64,000 nt of DNA, taken from an uncultured Arenicella sp. GTDB taxonomy: Bacteria > Pseudomonadota > Gammaproteobacteria > Arenicellales > Arenicellaceae. This document shows, piece after piece, positions 46,499-57,184 of this stretch (position 1 is its first letter; every line of letters starts with the position of its first letter). A model generated the notes under the pieces. It was not told where the DNA came from. It worked only from the letters and a program-made list of their open reading frames with translations, and did no database searches. The translations under genes and the position numbers were made by a program. Location of the stretch: NCBI GenBank assembly GCA_937974565.1, contig CALJWL010000029.1, forward strand, positions 1 through 64,000. The letters run 5' to 3'.

Positions 46499-47149
46499 AC
46501 TTTTTTTCCAAAACAGTTTAAACCGTTGTGCATAATAAGCGCTGACCAGTTTGAGAGTGATCTTGTCAGTGTTATTGTCATGAATGTCCGCGCCTGTTTT
46601 AAAGGAGTTATGCCTCAATTGATCGTATTGTGTGCCGGATATTAAAAAATACAATACGTTTACTTTTCGTTTGCCTTTTTGTGTTCAGGGGTTCAGGCTG
46701 AACAGTCTTGCATGAACGCTCCGAAATATTGAGCTATTTATTCAAAGAGATTAGGCAAAACATACGATATCGCTGCCATAGAAGGGTTATTGCGATTCAT
46801 TGGTCAACAGAGTTGATCTCATCTAAAGGCACGTAACAAGCTTGCTGAGAAGGCTTTGTTCATGGTTTGTCGTGGTGATTTGCAGCGCGTGATGGAGCAG
46901 TGCGTGTTTCTAAGCGCATTGTCGATGTGCATGTTTATAAGGATAAGAGTGAGTTGTGTGTCCTTGTTCGATGTCCTTATTCGAGGGCGACTTAATGCGA
47001 CAAAGAGGCATCAAAAATAAAATTATTGACGTCACCCCTTGAGTAAACAAAAGCTGTCTCCACATCCATTTAAACGCAGTTCGAGGTATACTGCGAAAAA
47101 CGATTTGGCCAGTAGCTGTTACAAGCCATAACTAAAAGACAGTGTAAAG
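46499..47149. other. 651-base gap before clpP
   Basis: No gene can be supported in this stretch. Several short frames (30-60 codons) exist on both strands without ribosome binding sites. The last 120 bases contain the probable clpP promoters. Confidence 0.5.
47036..47065 (+). promoter_or_regulatory. Candidate sigma-32 promoter of clpP
   Basis: CCCTTGAG (47036-47043) is followed after 16 bases by CCACAT (47060-47065), matching the sigma-32 -35 well and the CCCCAT -10 at five of six positions. A TATACT at 47087-47092 may be an additional sigma-70 -10. clpPX is heat-induced in E. coli. Confidence 0.5.
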
Positions 47150-47815
47150 ATGAAGACTTTTCCAAACTCTATGATTCAATCTCCCTTTGCTTCTAATGGC
47201 AAACCCGTAACGTTACCGGAAGCCGCTGGGGGTTTAGTGCCCATGGTGGTCGAAAGTTCTGGCCGTGGCGAACGTGCCTATGACATCTATTCGAGACTAT
47301 TAAAAGAACGCGTTATCTTTTTGGTAGGGCAGGTTGAGGACCACATGGCCAATTTAATTGTGGCTCAATTGTTGTTTCTAGAGTCTGAGAACCCAGACAA
47401 AGACATCAATCTGTACATCAACAGTCCTGGCGGTTCAGTTACAGCAGGCATGGCAATTTACGACACTATGCAATTTATAAAGCCAAATGTGAATACCGTT
47501 TGCATAGGCCAGGCCGCCAGTATGGGGGCATTATTATTGACGGCGGGTGCGGCAGGCAGCCGTTTTGCGTTGCCACATGCCAGAGTGATGATTCACCAGC
47601 CGTTGGGTGGGTATCAAGGGCAAGCGTCTGATATTGATATTCACGCTAAGGAAATTCTTAGAGTACGTGAAGAAATGAATCAGATCATGGCCAAACATAC
47701 AGGGCAAAAGCTTGAAACGGTTGAGCGTGATACTGAGCGAGATAATTTCTTAAGCTCAGAAGAAGCGAAAGAATACGGTTTAATCGATGAGGTTCTTGAA
47801 AAACGTCCAGTTTAG
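47150..47815 (+). CDS. clpP: ATP-dependent Clp protease proteolytic subunit ClpP
   Basis: This 221-residue protein has the serine-protease triad: Ser124 in GQAASMGA, His149 in [10 protein letters not shown] and Asp198 in ERDTERDNF. Ser-His spacing is 25 residues, as in E. coli. The N-terminal 25-30 residues look like a propeptide. ClpP forms a 14-mer that degrades substrates unfolded by ClpX or ClpA. clpX follows after 248 bases. A heat-shock-like promoter lies upstream. Confidence 0.98.
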   Translation: MKTFPNSMIQSPFASNGKPVTLPEAAGGLVPMVVESSGRGERAYDIYSRLLKERVIFLVGQVEDHMANLIVAQLLFLESENPDKDINLYINSPGGSVTAGMAIYDTMQFIKPNVNTVCIGQAASMGALLLTAGAAGSRFALPHARVMIHQPLGGYQGQASDIDIHAKEILRVREEMNQIMAKHTGQKLETVERDTERDNFLSSEEAKEYGLIDEVLEKRPV

Positions 47816-48063
47816 TAGGCGCACTATGTTTCATGGGGTTGTGCGGTTGAAATGAGCGAAAATTGAATTCATCAACCTTAAAATCACACACCAAAGGCGT
47901 GATGATTTGCGATTTCATGTGGTCTTAGATTGAGTTACAATTTGAAGAATTGCGGCTAAAAAGTCGACAAAACCGTGTTTTTGGCGTTTTTTGCTTATAT
48001 TGAGCTAACTTCGTGCAAATTCAGATTAGAAAAGAATTATCTGGGAATTGACCAGGGGCATAT

Positions 48064-49335
48064 ATGACTGACGACAATAAAAGTAACGACGATAACAAGC
48101 TACTTTATTGTTCATTTTGCGGCAAAAGCCAGCATGAAGTGCGCAAACTTATTGCAGGCCCTTCTGTGTTTATTTGTGATGAATGCGTTGATTTATGCGA
48201 AGACATCATTCGAGAAGAAGCCATAGAAGACATTGCTAGCAGTGAGGAAAAAGAAACGTTCCCAAGCCCTCAGGAAATCCATGAGGGTTTAGACGATTAT
48301 GTGATCTCACAAGATGCGGCTAAAAAAGTTTTGTCAGTGGCCGTTTATAATCACTACAAGCGCATTCGAAGCCAAGAAGTTGATCCTGATGTGGACATCG
48401 CTAAAAGCAATATTTTACTGATTGGCCCTACTGGTTCGGGCAAAACTCTGTTGGCTGAAACACTGGCCAAGCAGTTGAATGTGCCATTTACCATTGCTGA
48501 TGCGACGACTCTAACCGAAGCCGGTTATGTAGGCGAAGACGTTGAAAATATTATCCAGAAGCTGTTGCAAAAGTGCGACTACGACGTTGATAAAGCGCAA
48601 ATAGGTATCGTCTATATTGATGAAATTGATAAAATTTCACGTAAGTCAGATAATCCATCAATTACCCGAGATGTGTCGGGTGAAGGGGTGCAGCAGGCTT
48701 TATTGAAATTGATTGAGGGCACAACGGCATCTGTACCACCGCAGGGCGGGCGTAAGCACCCTCAGCAAGAGTTTTTGCAAGTTGACACTCGTAATATTTT
48801 ATTTATATGCGGCGGTGCCTTTGCTGGTTTGGATCACATTATTCGAGATCGTTCAGAGAAAAGCGGCATCGGCTTTGGGGCCCAGGTTCATTCAAAAACT
48901 GAAAACCCCTTCATCACCGAACACTTGAATAAATTAGAACCCGAAGATTTGGTTAAATTCGGTTTGATTCCTGAGTTTATTGGGCGTTTGCCGATCATTG
49001 CGACCTTAGAAGAATTGGATGAAGATGCGTTGATGACGATTTTAACGCAACCCAAAAACGCACTGGTAAAACAGTATCAACGGTTGTTAAAGCTTGATGG
49101 CGTAGAACTTGAGATTCGTGAAGATGCATTATCCGCGGTTGCTCACAAAGCCATGGCACGAAAAACGGGTGCTAGGGGTCTTCGTTCAATTTTAGAAAAC
49201 GCTCTGCTTGACACCATGTATGAATTGCCATCTAAAGAAGGTGTGCAAAAGGTGTCTGTTGATGCCAGTACAATCAACGAAGGCGCTCGTCCTTTGTTTA
49301 TCTATGAAGAGCAAGATAGCGAAAAATCCGCATAA
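48064..49335 (+). CDS. clpX: ATP-dependent protease ATPase subunit ClpX
   Basis: This 423-residue protein has the N-terminal zinc finger (Cys16, Cys19, Cys38, Cys41), which recognises substrates and adaptors such as SspB. The AAA+ domain follows, with Walker A GPTGSGKT (121-128), Walker [10 protein letters not shown] and sensor motifs. An IGF loop that docks with ClpP is seen at [10 protein letters not shown]. The ATG at 48064 has AGGGG seven bases upstream. The length matches E. coli (424). Confidence 0.98.
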   Translation: MTDDNKSNDDNKLLYCSFCGKSQHEVRKLIAGPSVFICDECVDLCEDIIREEAIEDIASSEEKETFPSPQEIHEGLDDYVISQDAAKKVLSVAVYNHYKRIRSQEVDPDVDIAKSNILLIGPTGSGKTLLAETLAKQLNVPFTIADATTLTEAGYVGEDVENIIQKLLQKCDYDVDKAQIGIVYIDEIDKISRKSDNPSITRDVSGEGVQQALLKLIEGTTASVPPQGGRKHPQQEFLQVDTRNILFICGGAFAGLDHIIRDRSEKSGIGFGAQVHSKTENPFITEHLNKLEPEDLVKFGLIPEFIGRLPIIATLEELDEDALMTILTQPKNALVKQYQRLLKLDGVELEIREDALSAVAHKAMARKTGARGLRSILENALLDTMYELPSKEGVQKVSVDASTINEGARPLFIYEEQDSEKSA

Positions 49336-49600
49336 CGCTATGTGCTGATTAGTTTGACTTGTTTGCGCCAGTAGGTTGACTAGAGGAGGGCACCGTAACA
49401 TTTTTAGCCTTGGCCTTTTGGCATTGCGTTTAGCGCTTTAAATGTTCGGTAATGCCCTTACATGTCTATTTAATAATATGTTTTTGGGTAAGGGTCTTAA
49501 ACGGTGAAGTGTTTCTTAACTCGTTGTTTGACTTCTTGGCTTTCAAAGGCGCTAGTGTTCGCCTGGTTTGCGATTATCAGTCGCCTCTGTTTTGAGCGTC

Positions 49601-49625
49601 CTTGATTGTGAGCCAAATACCCAAT
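49601..49625 (+). promoter_or_regulatory. Candidate sigma-32 promoter of lon
   Basis: CTTGAT (49601-49606) and CCCAAT (49620-49625) are separated by 13 bases. The first matches the sigma-32 -35 at five of six positions and the second is close to the -10. It lies 120 bases upstream of lon. The rest of the 409-base clpX-lon gap shows no gene. Confidence 0.5.
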
Positions 49626-49744
49626 CACGCATTCTTTGCTACCTAGAAACCTCAAGTATTGTGAGCGAAATTCTGAGAAGCAATGCCTTGAGAATTTATC
49701 GCTGTGGAGTAATTGAACCCCACAGCACTGATGAGAAGTAAATT

Positions 49745-52162
49745 ATGTCTGAACAACCACAAGTTATCGATTACGAATCTCCGTTCCCGTTGTTGCCTTT
49801 GCGTGATGTGGTGGTGTTTCCTCATATGGTCATCCCACTTTTTGTGGGGCGTGAAAAGTCAATTACAGCGCTGGAAAAAGCCATGGAAAGCGGTAAATTG
49901 ATTGCGTTGGTCGCCCAGTTAGACGCCGCTAAAGAAGAACCTTCTGTGGATGATGTTTATGAAGTCGGTGTGCTAGCAAATATATTGCAGATGCTGAAGT
50001 TGCCAGACGGAACCGTGAAAGTGTTGGTGGAAGGCATGCAGCGCATTCGCCTTTCCAATGTAGTTGAAAATGACTGCTTTGAAACCCATGCTCAGCCACT
50101 ATTGACCGTCGACGCTGACCCTGAAGAAGAAAAAGTAGCGATTAAAACGGCGGTTGAAGAATTTGAGAGCTACTCTAAAATTAATTCTAAAGTTGCACCA
50201 GAGGCTTTAGGGCAGCTTAAGTCCATCGAAAATTTAGACCGTTTGGTTGATACGATTGGTGGCTTTCTGGATCTTAAATTAGAGGACAAACAACGTTTGC
50301 TTGAAGCTCATGATTTAAACGACAGGCTGGATCAAATCTTGTCGTTTATGGAGTCTGAGCTTGATATGCATCGAGTTGAGAAGAAAATTCGAGGTCGAGT
50401 TAAAAAGCAGATGGAGAAGAGCCAACGTGAGTATTATCTGAATGAGCAAATGAAGGCCATTCAGAACGAATTGGGTGAATCCGAAGACGGCCAAAGCGAA
50501 CTCGATGAAATACAAGACAAAGTCGAGAAAGCCGGTATGAGTAAGGAAGCTCGTGAAAAAGTAGATGCGGAAGTGAAAAAGTTGCGAATGATGTCGCCAA
50601 TGTCAGCTGAAGCCGCAGTGGTACGAAATTACATCGACTGGGTGGTACAAGTACCGTGGAAAAAACGATCGCGTGTGCGCAGTGATATTCAGGCTGCTGA
50701 AGAAATTCTAGATCAAGACCATTACGGTCTGGAAAAGGTAAAAGAGCGCATATTAGAATATTTGGCGGTGCAACAGCGCTTGAAAAAAATGAAGGGCCCG
50801 ATCTTATGCCTCGTTGGTCCTCCTGGCGTAGGCAAGACATCATTAGGTAAATCCATAGCTAAAGCGACAAATCGAAAATTTATTCGCATGTCTCTGGGCG
50901 GTGTGCGTGACGAGGCGGAGATTCGAGGTCATAGACGCACCTACATTGGCTCTATGCCAGGTAAAATCGCCCAGAATATGTCAAAGGTGAAAACCAAGAA
51001 TCCGCTGTTTTTATTGGATGAAATTGACAAAATGGCGGCTGATTTTCGAGGAGACCCAGCGTCAGCGATGTTGGAAGTGCTTGACCCTGAGCAAAACAGC
51101 ACGTTTGCGGATCATTATCTAGAAGTCGATTACGATCTTTCTGAAGTGATGTTTGTCGCCACTTCAAATAGCATGAACATACCGGGGCCTCTGCTTGATC
51201 GTATGGAAGTCATACGTTTGGAAGGTTACACCGAAGCGGAAAAATTAAACATTGCTCAGCGTTATTTAGTCAGTAAGCAAAAGAAGAACAACGGTTTACG
51301 TAATACTGAGATCGAAATTAAAGAGCAAGCCATCACCGACACAATTCGTTATTACACCCGTGAAGCTGGTGTGCGAGGTCTTGAACGTGAAATTGCTAAG
51401 ATGTGCCGCAAGGTTACGAAGAAGTTACTGCTTGACGGTGAACTGAGTAAGGTAGTCATTGATGGCGATAATTTGAATGAGTTTTTAGGCGTTAAGAAGT
51501 TCAGTTTTGGTCTTGCTGAAGACGAAAATCGAGTAGGTCAAGTGACGGGCTTAGCATGGACGTCAGTGGGTGGTGAATTACTGACGATAGAGTCGGCAGT
51601 TGTGCCTGGTAAGGGCAAGCAGACATCAACCGGTAAGCTAGGCGATGTAATGCAAGAGTCAATACAAGCGGCTATAACCGTGGTGCGTTCCAGAGCAGAA
51701 GGCTTTGGTATTGATAAAAGCTTGTTTAGTGAGCGCGACTTTCATGTGCATGTGCCAGAAGGCGCCACACCCAAAGATGGGCCAAGTGCCGGAATTGGTA
51801 TGTGTACGGCATTGGTTTCTGCCATTACGAATATTCCGGTACGAGCTGATGTGGCAATGACCGGGGAAATTACGCTAAGAGGCGAGGTTTTGGCCATTGG
51901 TGGACTAAAGGAAAAATTACTAGCAGCGCATCGAGGCGGCATAAAACATGTGTTAATACCGCATGAAAACGAGAAAGATCTGGTGGAAATTTCGGATGAA
52001 GTTAAACAAGATTTAACAATTACTCCCGTCAAATGGATAGACGAAGTGCTGGAAATTGCTTTAATTGAGGTGCCAACGGCAGACAATTTGCAATCAAATG
52101 AGAAAACCGCCGTGTCTTCATCAAAAAATAAGAAGGTTAAAGAGCCCGAAGCGCGCCATTAA
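49745..52162 (+). CDS. lon: ATP-dependent protease Lon
   Basis: This 805-residue protein has an N-terminal substrate-binding domain, a AAA+ ATPase with Walker A GPPGVGKT (358-365) and Walker [10 protein letters not shown], and the C-terminal protease domain with the catalytic dyad Ser681 (DGPSAGIGM) and Lys724 ([10 protein letters not shown]). It degrades misfolded and regulatory proteins. E. coli Lon is 784 residues; the extra residues are mostly in the acidic/lysine-rich tail after residue 775. The gene order clpX-lon-hupB is conserved. Confidence 0.99.
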   Translation: MSEQPQVIDYESPFPLLPLRDVVVFPHMVIPLFVGREKSITALEKAMESGKLIALVAQLDAAKEEPSVDDVYEVGVLANILQMLKLPDGTVKVLVEGMQRIRLSNVVENDCFETHAQPLLTVDADPEEEKVAIKTAVEEFESYSKINSKVAPEALGQLKSIENLDRLVDTIGGFLDLKLEDKQRLLEAHDLNDRLDQILSFMESELDMHRVEKKIRGRVKKQMEKSQREYYLNEQMKAIQNELGESEDGQSELDEIQDKVEKAGMSKEAREKVDAEVKKLRMMSPMSAEAAVVRNYIDWVVQVPWKKRSRVRSDIQAAEEILDQDHYGLEKVKERILEYLAVQQRLKKMKGPILCLVGPPGVGKTSLGKSIAKATNRKFIRMSLGGVRDEAEIRGHRRTYIGSMPGKIAQNMSKVKTKNPLFLLDEIDKMAADFRGDPASAMLEVLDPEQNSTFADHYLEVDYDLSEVMFVATSNSMNIPGPLLDRMEVIRLEGYTEAEKLNIAQRYLVSKQKKNNGLRNTEIEIKEQAITDTIRYYTREAGVRGLEREIAKMCRKVTKKLLLDGELSKVVIDGDNLNEFLGVKKFSFGLAEDENRVGQVTGLAWTSVGGELLTIESAVVPGKGKQTSTGKLGDVMQESIQAAITVVRSRAEGFGIDKSLFSERDFHVHVPEGATPKDGPSAGIGMCTALVSAITNIPVRADVAMTGEITLRGEVLAIGGLKEKLLAAHRGGIKHVLIPHENEKDLVEISDEVKQDLTITPVKWIDEVLEIALIEVPTADNLQSNEKTAVSSSKNKKVKEPEARH

Positions 52163-52652
52163 ATACACTTGGATTGATAGATGGTGTGAATCAAACACTT
52201 GTTATAAATCAATATGATCTGACTCATTATTGAGTGCTAAGGTCACGAAATTATTTCCAAGTGTTTGACTGAAACCCGCATAAAGCCTAGCTTGACAGCA
52301 AAAAAAAGCGTAAGTCAATATTGTTTTTTCACCGAAATGCCTTCATGATTACAATATTGGTGATACGCACTTTAGAACAAGACTAAAAATTTCTTGCAGC
52401 ATCATCAACACGTCAGTTAAATCAATTAGGGGACTGACATCGCCAATAAAGCGTAATTTATACATTTGTATTGATTTTGGCTTTTGAACTGGGTTATGGC
52501 GATGTACGCAAGATTGGAAGATTTACTGATGTTAATTATCAAATTCTTACTATTTTTCTCGCGCATTGCTGTGCGCGTTCAATGAGAGTTTGTATGTGGG
52601 TCAGGCCCGCAGAAAAGTTATATAACCATATTTACCTAATGAGGAAATAAAC
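52163..52652 (+). other. Upstream region of hupB
   Basis: 490 bases without a gene. A TTGACA at 52292-52297 has a weak partner 17 bases further (TCAATA), so a promoter there is only possible. It probably carries several hupB promoters, as in other Gammaproteobacteria, but none can be fixed by eye. Confidence 0.4.
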
Positions 52653-52925
52653 GTGAACAAATCTGAATTAATCGACTTAGTAGCTGCCAAAGCAGACATT
52701 TCAAAATCAGCTGCTGGCGATGCACTAGACGCCGTTCTTGAAGGAATCACTGGCGCTCTTAAAAAAGGTGACTCAGTTACTTTTGTTGGCTTTGGTACGT
52801 TCTCTGTAAGCGAGAGAGCAGCGCGTGATGGCCGTAACCCACGTACTGGCGAGACAATCAAAATCGCCGCTTCAACTCAAGCTAAATTCAAAGCGGGTAA
52901 AGCACTGAAAGACGCGCTTAATTAA
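52653..52925 (+). CDS. hupB: Histone-like DNA-binding protein HU
   Basis: This 90-residue protein, [20 protein letters not shown] onward, contains the HU DNA-binding arm motif [21 protein letters not shown] and ends in [13 protein letters not shown] bends and constrains DNA in the nucleoid. It starts at GTG (52653) with GAGGAAA six bases upstream. It follows lon, as in E. coli. A strong hairpin lies 11 bases after the stop. Confidence 0.98.
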   Translation: MNKSELIDLVAAKADISKSAAGDALDAVLEGITGALKKGDSVTFVGFGTFSVSERAARDGRNPRTGETIKIAASTQAKFKAGKALKDALN

Positions 52926-52936
52926 TCTTATTGAAG

Positions 52937-53036
52937 CTGAACTGAACAGTAATACTGTTCAGTTCAGTGTTTAGAAAAAGCCTAACAATTAGTTAGGTTT
53001 AGGTTGCTGACAAACCCTTGCTTTTAAGGGGTTTGT
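52937..53036 (+). terminator. Three successive hairpins after hupB
   Basis: The first hairpin is a perfect 13-base stem (CTGAACTGAACAG 52937-52949 with CTGTTCAGTTCAG 52955-52967). The second is CCTAAC/GTTAGG (52981-52997). The third is ACAAACCC (53010-53017) with GGGTTTGT (53029-53036), followed by TGGTTTT. The third looks most like a rho-independent terminator; the first may stabilise the hupB mRNA. Confidence 0.7.
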
Positions 53037-53220
53037 TGGTTTTGGGGTTGGGAGTTGACTACTTTAATCAAGCTCGCCGCTTTATATGTTGGATGCATTT
53101 ACAGTGTGATTATCAAAATGCGAAGGAACGCACCGTTAAGCGGCACACCATTTTAAATGACTAGCGGTTTAACACTGAGGCCCTAGCGTCATGGGTAACA
53201 ATATCGGCTATAATTCAGCA

Positions 53221-54117
53221 ATGCGAATAAGCCAAGAAAACCTCGATTTGATTGACCTGTTTATTGATGGACTTTGGTTGGAAGCCGGGTTATCAAAAAA
53301 CACCTTGAGTGCCTATCGATCCGATTTGAATCGTTTGGCCACGTTCCTTGACACTAAACCCTTAATCAGTACTGAATCTAAAGATATTCATCGGTTTCTT
53401 GCTGTCTTGATGGCGGCCGGTAATAAGGCCAGCAGCAGTGCGCGGGTACTCTCGACTCTACGACGCTTTTTTAGGTACCAAATACGGCAAAATTTAATGC
53501 AAACAGACCCATGCCGAGATGTTTTGCCACCAAAACTGGGCAGGCCTTTGCCTAAGACTCTTAGCGAAAACCAAGTTGATGCGTTATTAAATGCCCCGAA
53601 CATTGAAAGCTCACTTGGTCAGCGCGATAAGGCGATGTTAGAGACGTTGTATGCCACAGGGCTTCGCGTCAGTGAACTGGTTGATTTGACGATGCTGGAG
53701 ATAAATCTTGACGTTGGACTGGTGAGAATCGTTGGTAAGGGCAATAAGGAACGTTTGGTGCCTTTAGGTGAACAAGCGATTGACAGTATCCATCATTACA
53801 TAAACTCCGCGCGCATCGAAATTTTGAAAAGCCGCACTAGCGACTTTTTGTTTGTGACGTCAAGAGGGTCGGGGATGACGCGGCAAGCATTTTGGCACTT
53901 AATTAAAAAATACGCGTTGTTGGCCGGCATAGAGACTCGGTTGTCGCCGCACACACTGCGTCATGCTTTTGCAACGCATTTGATTAACCATGGCGCTGAT
54001 TTGCGCTCGGTGCAGATGCTATTAGGACACTCTGATCTATCCACCACCCAGATATATACCCATGTGGCAAAAGAGCGGTTGCAATCAATTCACGCAAAAC
54101 ATCACCCCAGGGGATAA
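53221..54117 (+). CDS. xerD: Tyrosine recombinase XerD
   Basis: This 298-residue protein, the length of E. coli XerD, has an N-terminal core-binding domain (LDLFIDGLWLEAGL-like start, then NTLSAYRSDLNRL) and the catalytic residues: Arg in ATGLRVSEL, Lys in GKGNKERLVP, HxxR in SPHTLRHAFATHL, His in LLGHSDLSTT and the nucleophile Tyr in QIYTHV. With XerC it resolves chromosome dimers at dif and often aids mobile DNA. The ATG at 53221 gives the right length; a start at 53191 adds ten residues. Its position next to hupB replaces the ppiD of E. coli. Confidence 0.95.
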   Translation: MRISQENLDLIDLFIDGLWLEAGLSKNTLSAYRSDLNRLATFLDTKPLISTESKDIHRFLAVLMAAGNKASSSARVLSTLRRFFRYQIRQNLMQTDPCRDVLPPKLGRPLPKTLSENQVDALLNAPNIESSLGQRDKAMLETLYATGLRVSELVDLTMLEINLDVGLVRIVGKGNKERLVPLGEQAIDSIHHYINSARIEILKSRTSDFLFVTSRGSGMTRQAFWHLIKKYALLAGIETRLSPHTLRHAFATHLINHGADLRSVQMLLGHSDLSTTQIYTHVAKERLQSIHAKHHPRG

Positions 54118-54729
54118 GATTAACCGCATATTTACACAAAAACACTGGCATACGCTGTCGCTTTTGGGCACAATTCGACCATTAGCTTTATGCGGTTAGT
54201 TTCGGCAAAATGGTTATTGTCGAGAGCAAATAAACAAGAGTGTTTTTATGGGCTTGTTTTCGTCGCCCACAATAGCAAAGCTTTCTTTACACGTTGTAAT
54301 TTGATATGGGTCGCGTATGTCACCTAACTCGTTTTGCATTGTTAGATAAAAGTCTTGATTTAGCTCGAAACTGCGCCATGTGCGCAATAGCTGTTTTGGA
54401 TAATGGCGTTTAATGCACTACTTGCTCTTTCTTTCGGTTAGGCTTTCTTACCATTTAGATTGAAGACACTGACGGTTAGATAATAGTGAAATATAGTGAA
54501 AAGAAAACGTAAAAATAGGAACAAGAGCCTATTGCTCTAAACGTATCTAAAATAAAACGCGCGAGATAAACGATTGAATGGTCAATCAGTCGTATTTGGT
54601 AAGTTGAATGATTTATTAAATTTTTACTTCTGGTTATCTTATGTTCAAGTATTGTTGGGTAAAAGAATAAATTCATTAGCGAACTAGTAACCACACCACA
54701 TAAGTTGAGGTGATAGGACCGGCTAGACA
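54118..54729. other. Gap between xerD and pcnB with a long-range inverted repeat
   Basis: There is no supported gene in 612 bases. The only notable structure is TAACCGCATA (54121-54130) with the perfect complement TATGCGGTTA (54189-54198), separated by 58 bases, just after the xerD stop. It could form a hairpin at the xerD mRNA end. Confidence 0.5.
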
Positions 54730-56583
54730 GTGAACCCAAATAACGCGCCCAACGACTCATCAAATAAAAAAATTCCATTGATTACTGCAAACATCATCAA
54801 GGCTGACGAAGCCGGTATAAACAACGACAATATTAGCGAGAAGGCGATTGAAGTAGTTCAAGGTCTGCAAGATGCAGGTTTTGAAGCCTATTTGGTTGGC
54901 GGCTGTGTTCGTGACCTTCTGCTTGAAAACAAACCTAAGGACTTTGACGTTTCAACTAACGCTACGCCGGAAGAGATAAAACAGGCGTTTGGTCGTAATG
55001 CGCGTATTATTGGGCGTCGCTTTAAATTAGTTCACGTGCGTTTTGGTTACGAAGTGATCGAAGTGGCAACATTTAGGGCCGATGCCAGTGATCGCGACGG
55101 AGTTGGTCGTAATGAAATGAGTGAAGGTGATCAAGGACAACTTCTTAGAGATAATGTCTTTGGATGCATTGAAGAAGACGTGGTTAGGCGTGACTTTCGT
55201 GCGAATGCTCTTTACTACGACCCGATTAAAGGCGAAATTCTCGATTTTATGGGGGGCATCGAAGACATCAAAGCTAAGAAGTTAGTCAGTATCGGCGAAC
55301 CTAAACAGCGTTTTACCGAAGACCCTGTGCGCATGTTGCGGGTGGTTCGTTTCGCCGCAAAACTGGGCTTTGAGATGGAACCTGAAGCCATGAGCATGAT
55401 AGAAGAGCACGGAGATTTATTGTCGCACGTTTCTTCGGCTCGTTTGTTTGAAGAAGTGTTAAAGTTGTTCCATGGTGGGGCGGCGTATGAAACGTATTTA
55501 ATGCTAAGAAAATACGGCCTCTTTAAGTTTTTATTTCCGTTTACCGACCAAATTGCTTTGGACGGTGTTGAGGGCATGCCAGAGCGTGCCCTGAAGAATA
55601 CGGATCGACGTATTCATGCTGGCAAACCCGTGATTCCTGCATTCTTGTTTGCTTGTATGTTGTGGGACCCAGTGAAAGCGGATGCACAAACCTTAATGGA
55701 AGATGGTACTTCTGAAGCACAAGCGTGGCGTATAGCCATGAATGATGGCTTAAGAGATCAGAATCAATACGTTGCGGTTCCACGTCGTTTAGCCGAAATT
55801 ATCTTAGATATCTGGAACATTCATTTCAGGTTAATAAAACGAAACCCGCGTATGGTGAAAACCAGTCTGAATAATCGCCGTTTCAGAGCTGCGTATGACT
55901 TTTTGTTGCTTAGAACTCAAGTGCATGAGGTTGATGAAGAGGTCGGTGAGTGGTGGACTAAAATTCAGGAAATTGACGCTGCTGAGCGTGAAGAAATGAT
56001 CATTGAGTTAGGTAAGGTTTATAAAAGCCAGCGACAGCCAAAACGCAATGAAGGTCAAGAACCCGATGGTAACTCGGTGAACTATAATTCAATTAACTAC
56101 AACCCGAATCAAAGTGCCAGTTATGACGATGGTTTTGGTTCAGGCTACGGGCACGGCGGCAATGCCAATAGCAATGGTAGGCGCGCTAATGGTCGTAGCC
56201 AAAATCAAGGTCGTAATAAACCAGCCAATCGGGGTGGCGGACGACCACCCAGCGGGCATAACAATCGTGGTCGTCATCAGCAAAGTGCTGGGCAAGGTCA
56301 AGGGCCGCAAGCGGGCGGGCCAAATCGCCAAGGGGCAAACAAAGCTGCGGGGCCGCAACGCAGGCGTACTAAAGTGGGTGGCGCACCTAAGCGTGGTCGT
56401 AATTATGGTCAAACAGGTGCCCCGATGAGAGGTCGAGTTACCAATCAAGATGCTCGGTATGTTGAAGCCAGACCAAAAGATGATTATGGTAATTATTCAA
56501 CAGATAATGCGTCAACTAAAAAAGTGAAAGTGCGCCGTAAACGCCGTATTGCAACGCCAGATGATGAGACTCCGCACTTCTAA
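54730..56583 (+). CDS. pcnB: Poly(A) polymerase I with a long disordered tail
   Basis: This 617-residue protein contains the nucleotidyltransferase signature LVGGCVRDLLLENKPKDFDV (residues 56-75) with the catalytic acids, followed by RRFKLVHVRFGYEVIEV and DVVRRDFRANALYYDP. Then come the RNA-binding neck and arm domains to about residue 430. Residues 433-617 are very rich in Asn, Gly, Gln and Arg (NGRRANGRSQNQGRNK; RGGGRPPSGHNNRGRH) and end in a basic block. E. coli PcnB is 465 residues. The start is GTG (54730); pcnB genes often use rare start codons. folK follows, as is usual. Confidence 0.95.
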   Translation: MNPNNAPNDSSNKKIPLITANIIKADEAGINNDNISEKAIEVVQGLQDAGFEAYLVGGCVRDLLLENKPKDFDVSTNATPEEIKQAFGRNARIIGRRFKLVHVRFGYEVIEVATFRADASDRDGVGRNEMSEGDQGQLLRDNVFGCIEEDVVRRDFRANALYYDPIKGEILDFMGGIEDIKAKKLVSIGEPKQRFTEDPVRMLRVVRFAAKLGFEMEPEAMSMIEEHGDLLSHVSSARLFEEVLKLFHGGAAYETYLMLRKYGLFKFLFPFTDQIALDGVEGMPERALKNTDRRIHAGKPVIPAFLFACMLWDPVKADAQTLMEDGTSEAQAWRIAMNDGLRDQNQYVAVPRRLAEIILDIWNIHFRLIKRNPRMVKTSLNNRRFRAAYDFLLLRTQVHEVDEEVGEWWTKIQEIDAAEREEMIIELGKVYKSQRQPKRNEGQEPDGNSVNYNSINYNPNQSASYDDGFGSGYGHGGNANSNGRRANGRSQNQGRNKPANRGGGRPPSGHNNRGRHQQSAGQGQGPQAGGPNRQGANKAAGPQRRRTKVGGAPKRGRNYGQTGAPMRGRVTNQDARYVEARPKDDYGNYSTDNASTKKVKVRRKRRIATPDDETPHF

Positions 56584-56600
56584 ATTTGTGTTTTTTATTG

Positions 56601-56636
56601 AGAGCCATCAGTCAATAGAGAGCCATCAGTCAAATA
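56601..56636 (+). repeat. 18-base direct repeat between pcnB and folK
   Basis: AGAGCCATCAGTCAATAG (56601-56618) is followed at once by a second copy (56619-56636) with one extra A in the later part. It is a short tandem duplication in the spacer. No regulatory role is apparent. Confidence 0.8.
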
Positions 56637-56667
56637 GACGCCGCTAGCCGATAGAGAGATACCGGAT

Positions 56668-57165
56668 TTGAAATCTGAGGACAAACCTCACCTCGTTTAC
56701 GTGGCGCTAGGCGCCAATTTGGGTGATCCTGTTGGGCAATTGGTTGACGTTAGAAGAGTGTTGTTCGCTCATTCATCCGTTGTTGCGGCTCGTTCGTCTT
56801 CGCTTTATGTGTCGTCACCTGTTGGTTATAACGATCAACCTGATTTTATTAACTGCGTGCTAGAACTCAATGTTAGTGAGGGTTACCGACGTTTCTTTTC
56901 TATGTTGCAGGGCTTGGAAAATAAATTTGGTCGTTCAAGAGACCCAAACAACCAAAACGCGCCGCGTCTGATTGACATTGATCTGCTTCTTTTTGGTGAA
57001 CTGACGATAAATGAACCAGATCTGGTTGTTCCTCACCCCAGAATGCATGAGAGGTTGTTTGTATTGTCACCATTAAAAGAGCTGAATCCCACTTTAGCCG
57101 ATGTTCATTCTGGCGATGAACAAGACCGCTTTTTAGGACAAAAGCTCCATAGGCTGTGTCTTTAA
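56668..57165 (+). CDS. folK: 6-hydroxymethyl-7,8-dihydropterin pyrophosphokinase
   Basis: This 165-residue protein begins YVALGANLGDPVGQL, and contains the family signature RDPNNQNAPRLIDIDLLLFG (residues about 91-110) with the two catalytic Asp. It transfers pyrophosphate to the pterin in folate synthesis. The start is TTG at 56668, the only start that leaves the N-terminus intact. It is usually next to pcnB, as here. The usual partner panB is not present afterwards. Confidence 0.95.
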   Translation: MKSEDKPHLVYVALGANLGDPVGQLVDVRRVLFAHSSVVAARSSSLYVSSPVGYNDQPDFINCVLELNVSEGYRRFFSMLQGLENKFGRSRDPNNQNAPRLIDIDLLLFGELTINEPDLVVPHPRMHERLFVLSPLKELNPTLADVHSGDEQDRFLGQKLHRLCL

Positions 57166-57184
57166 GTTTCAAATTGTAGGCAAA

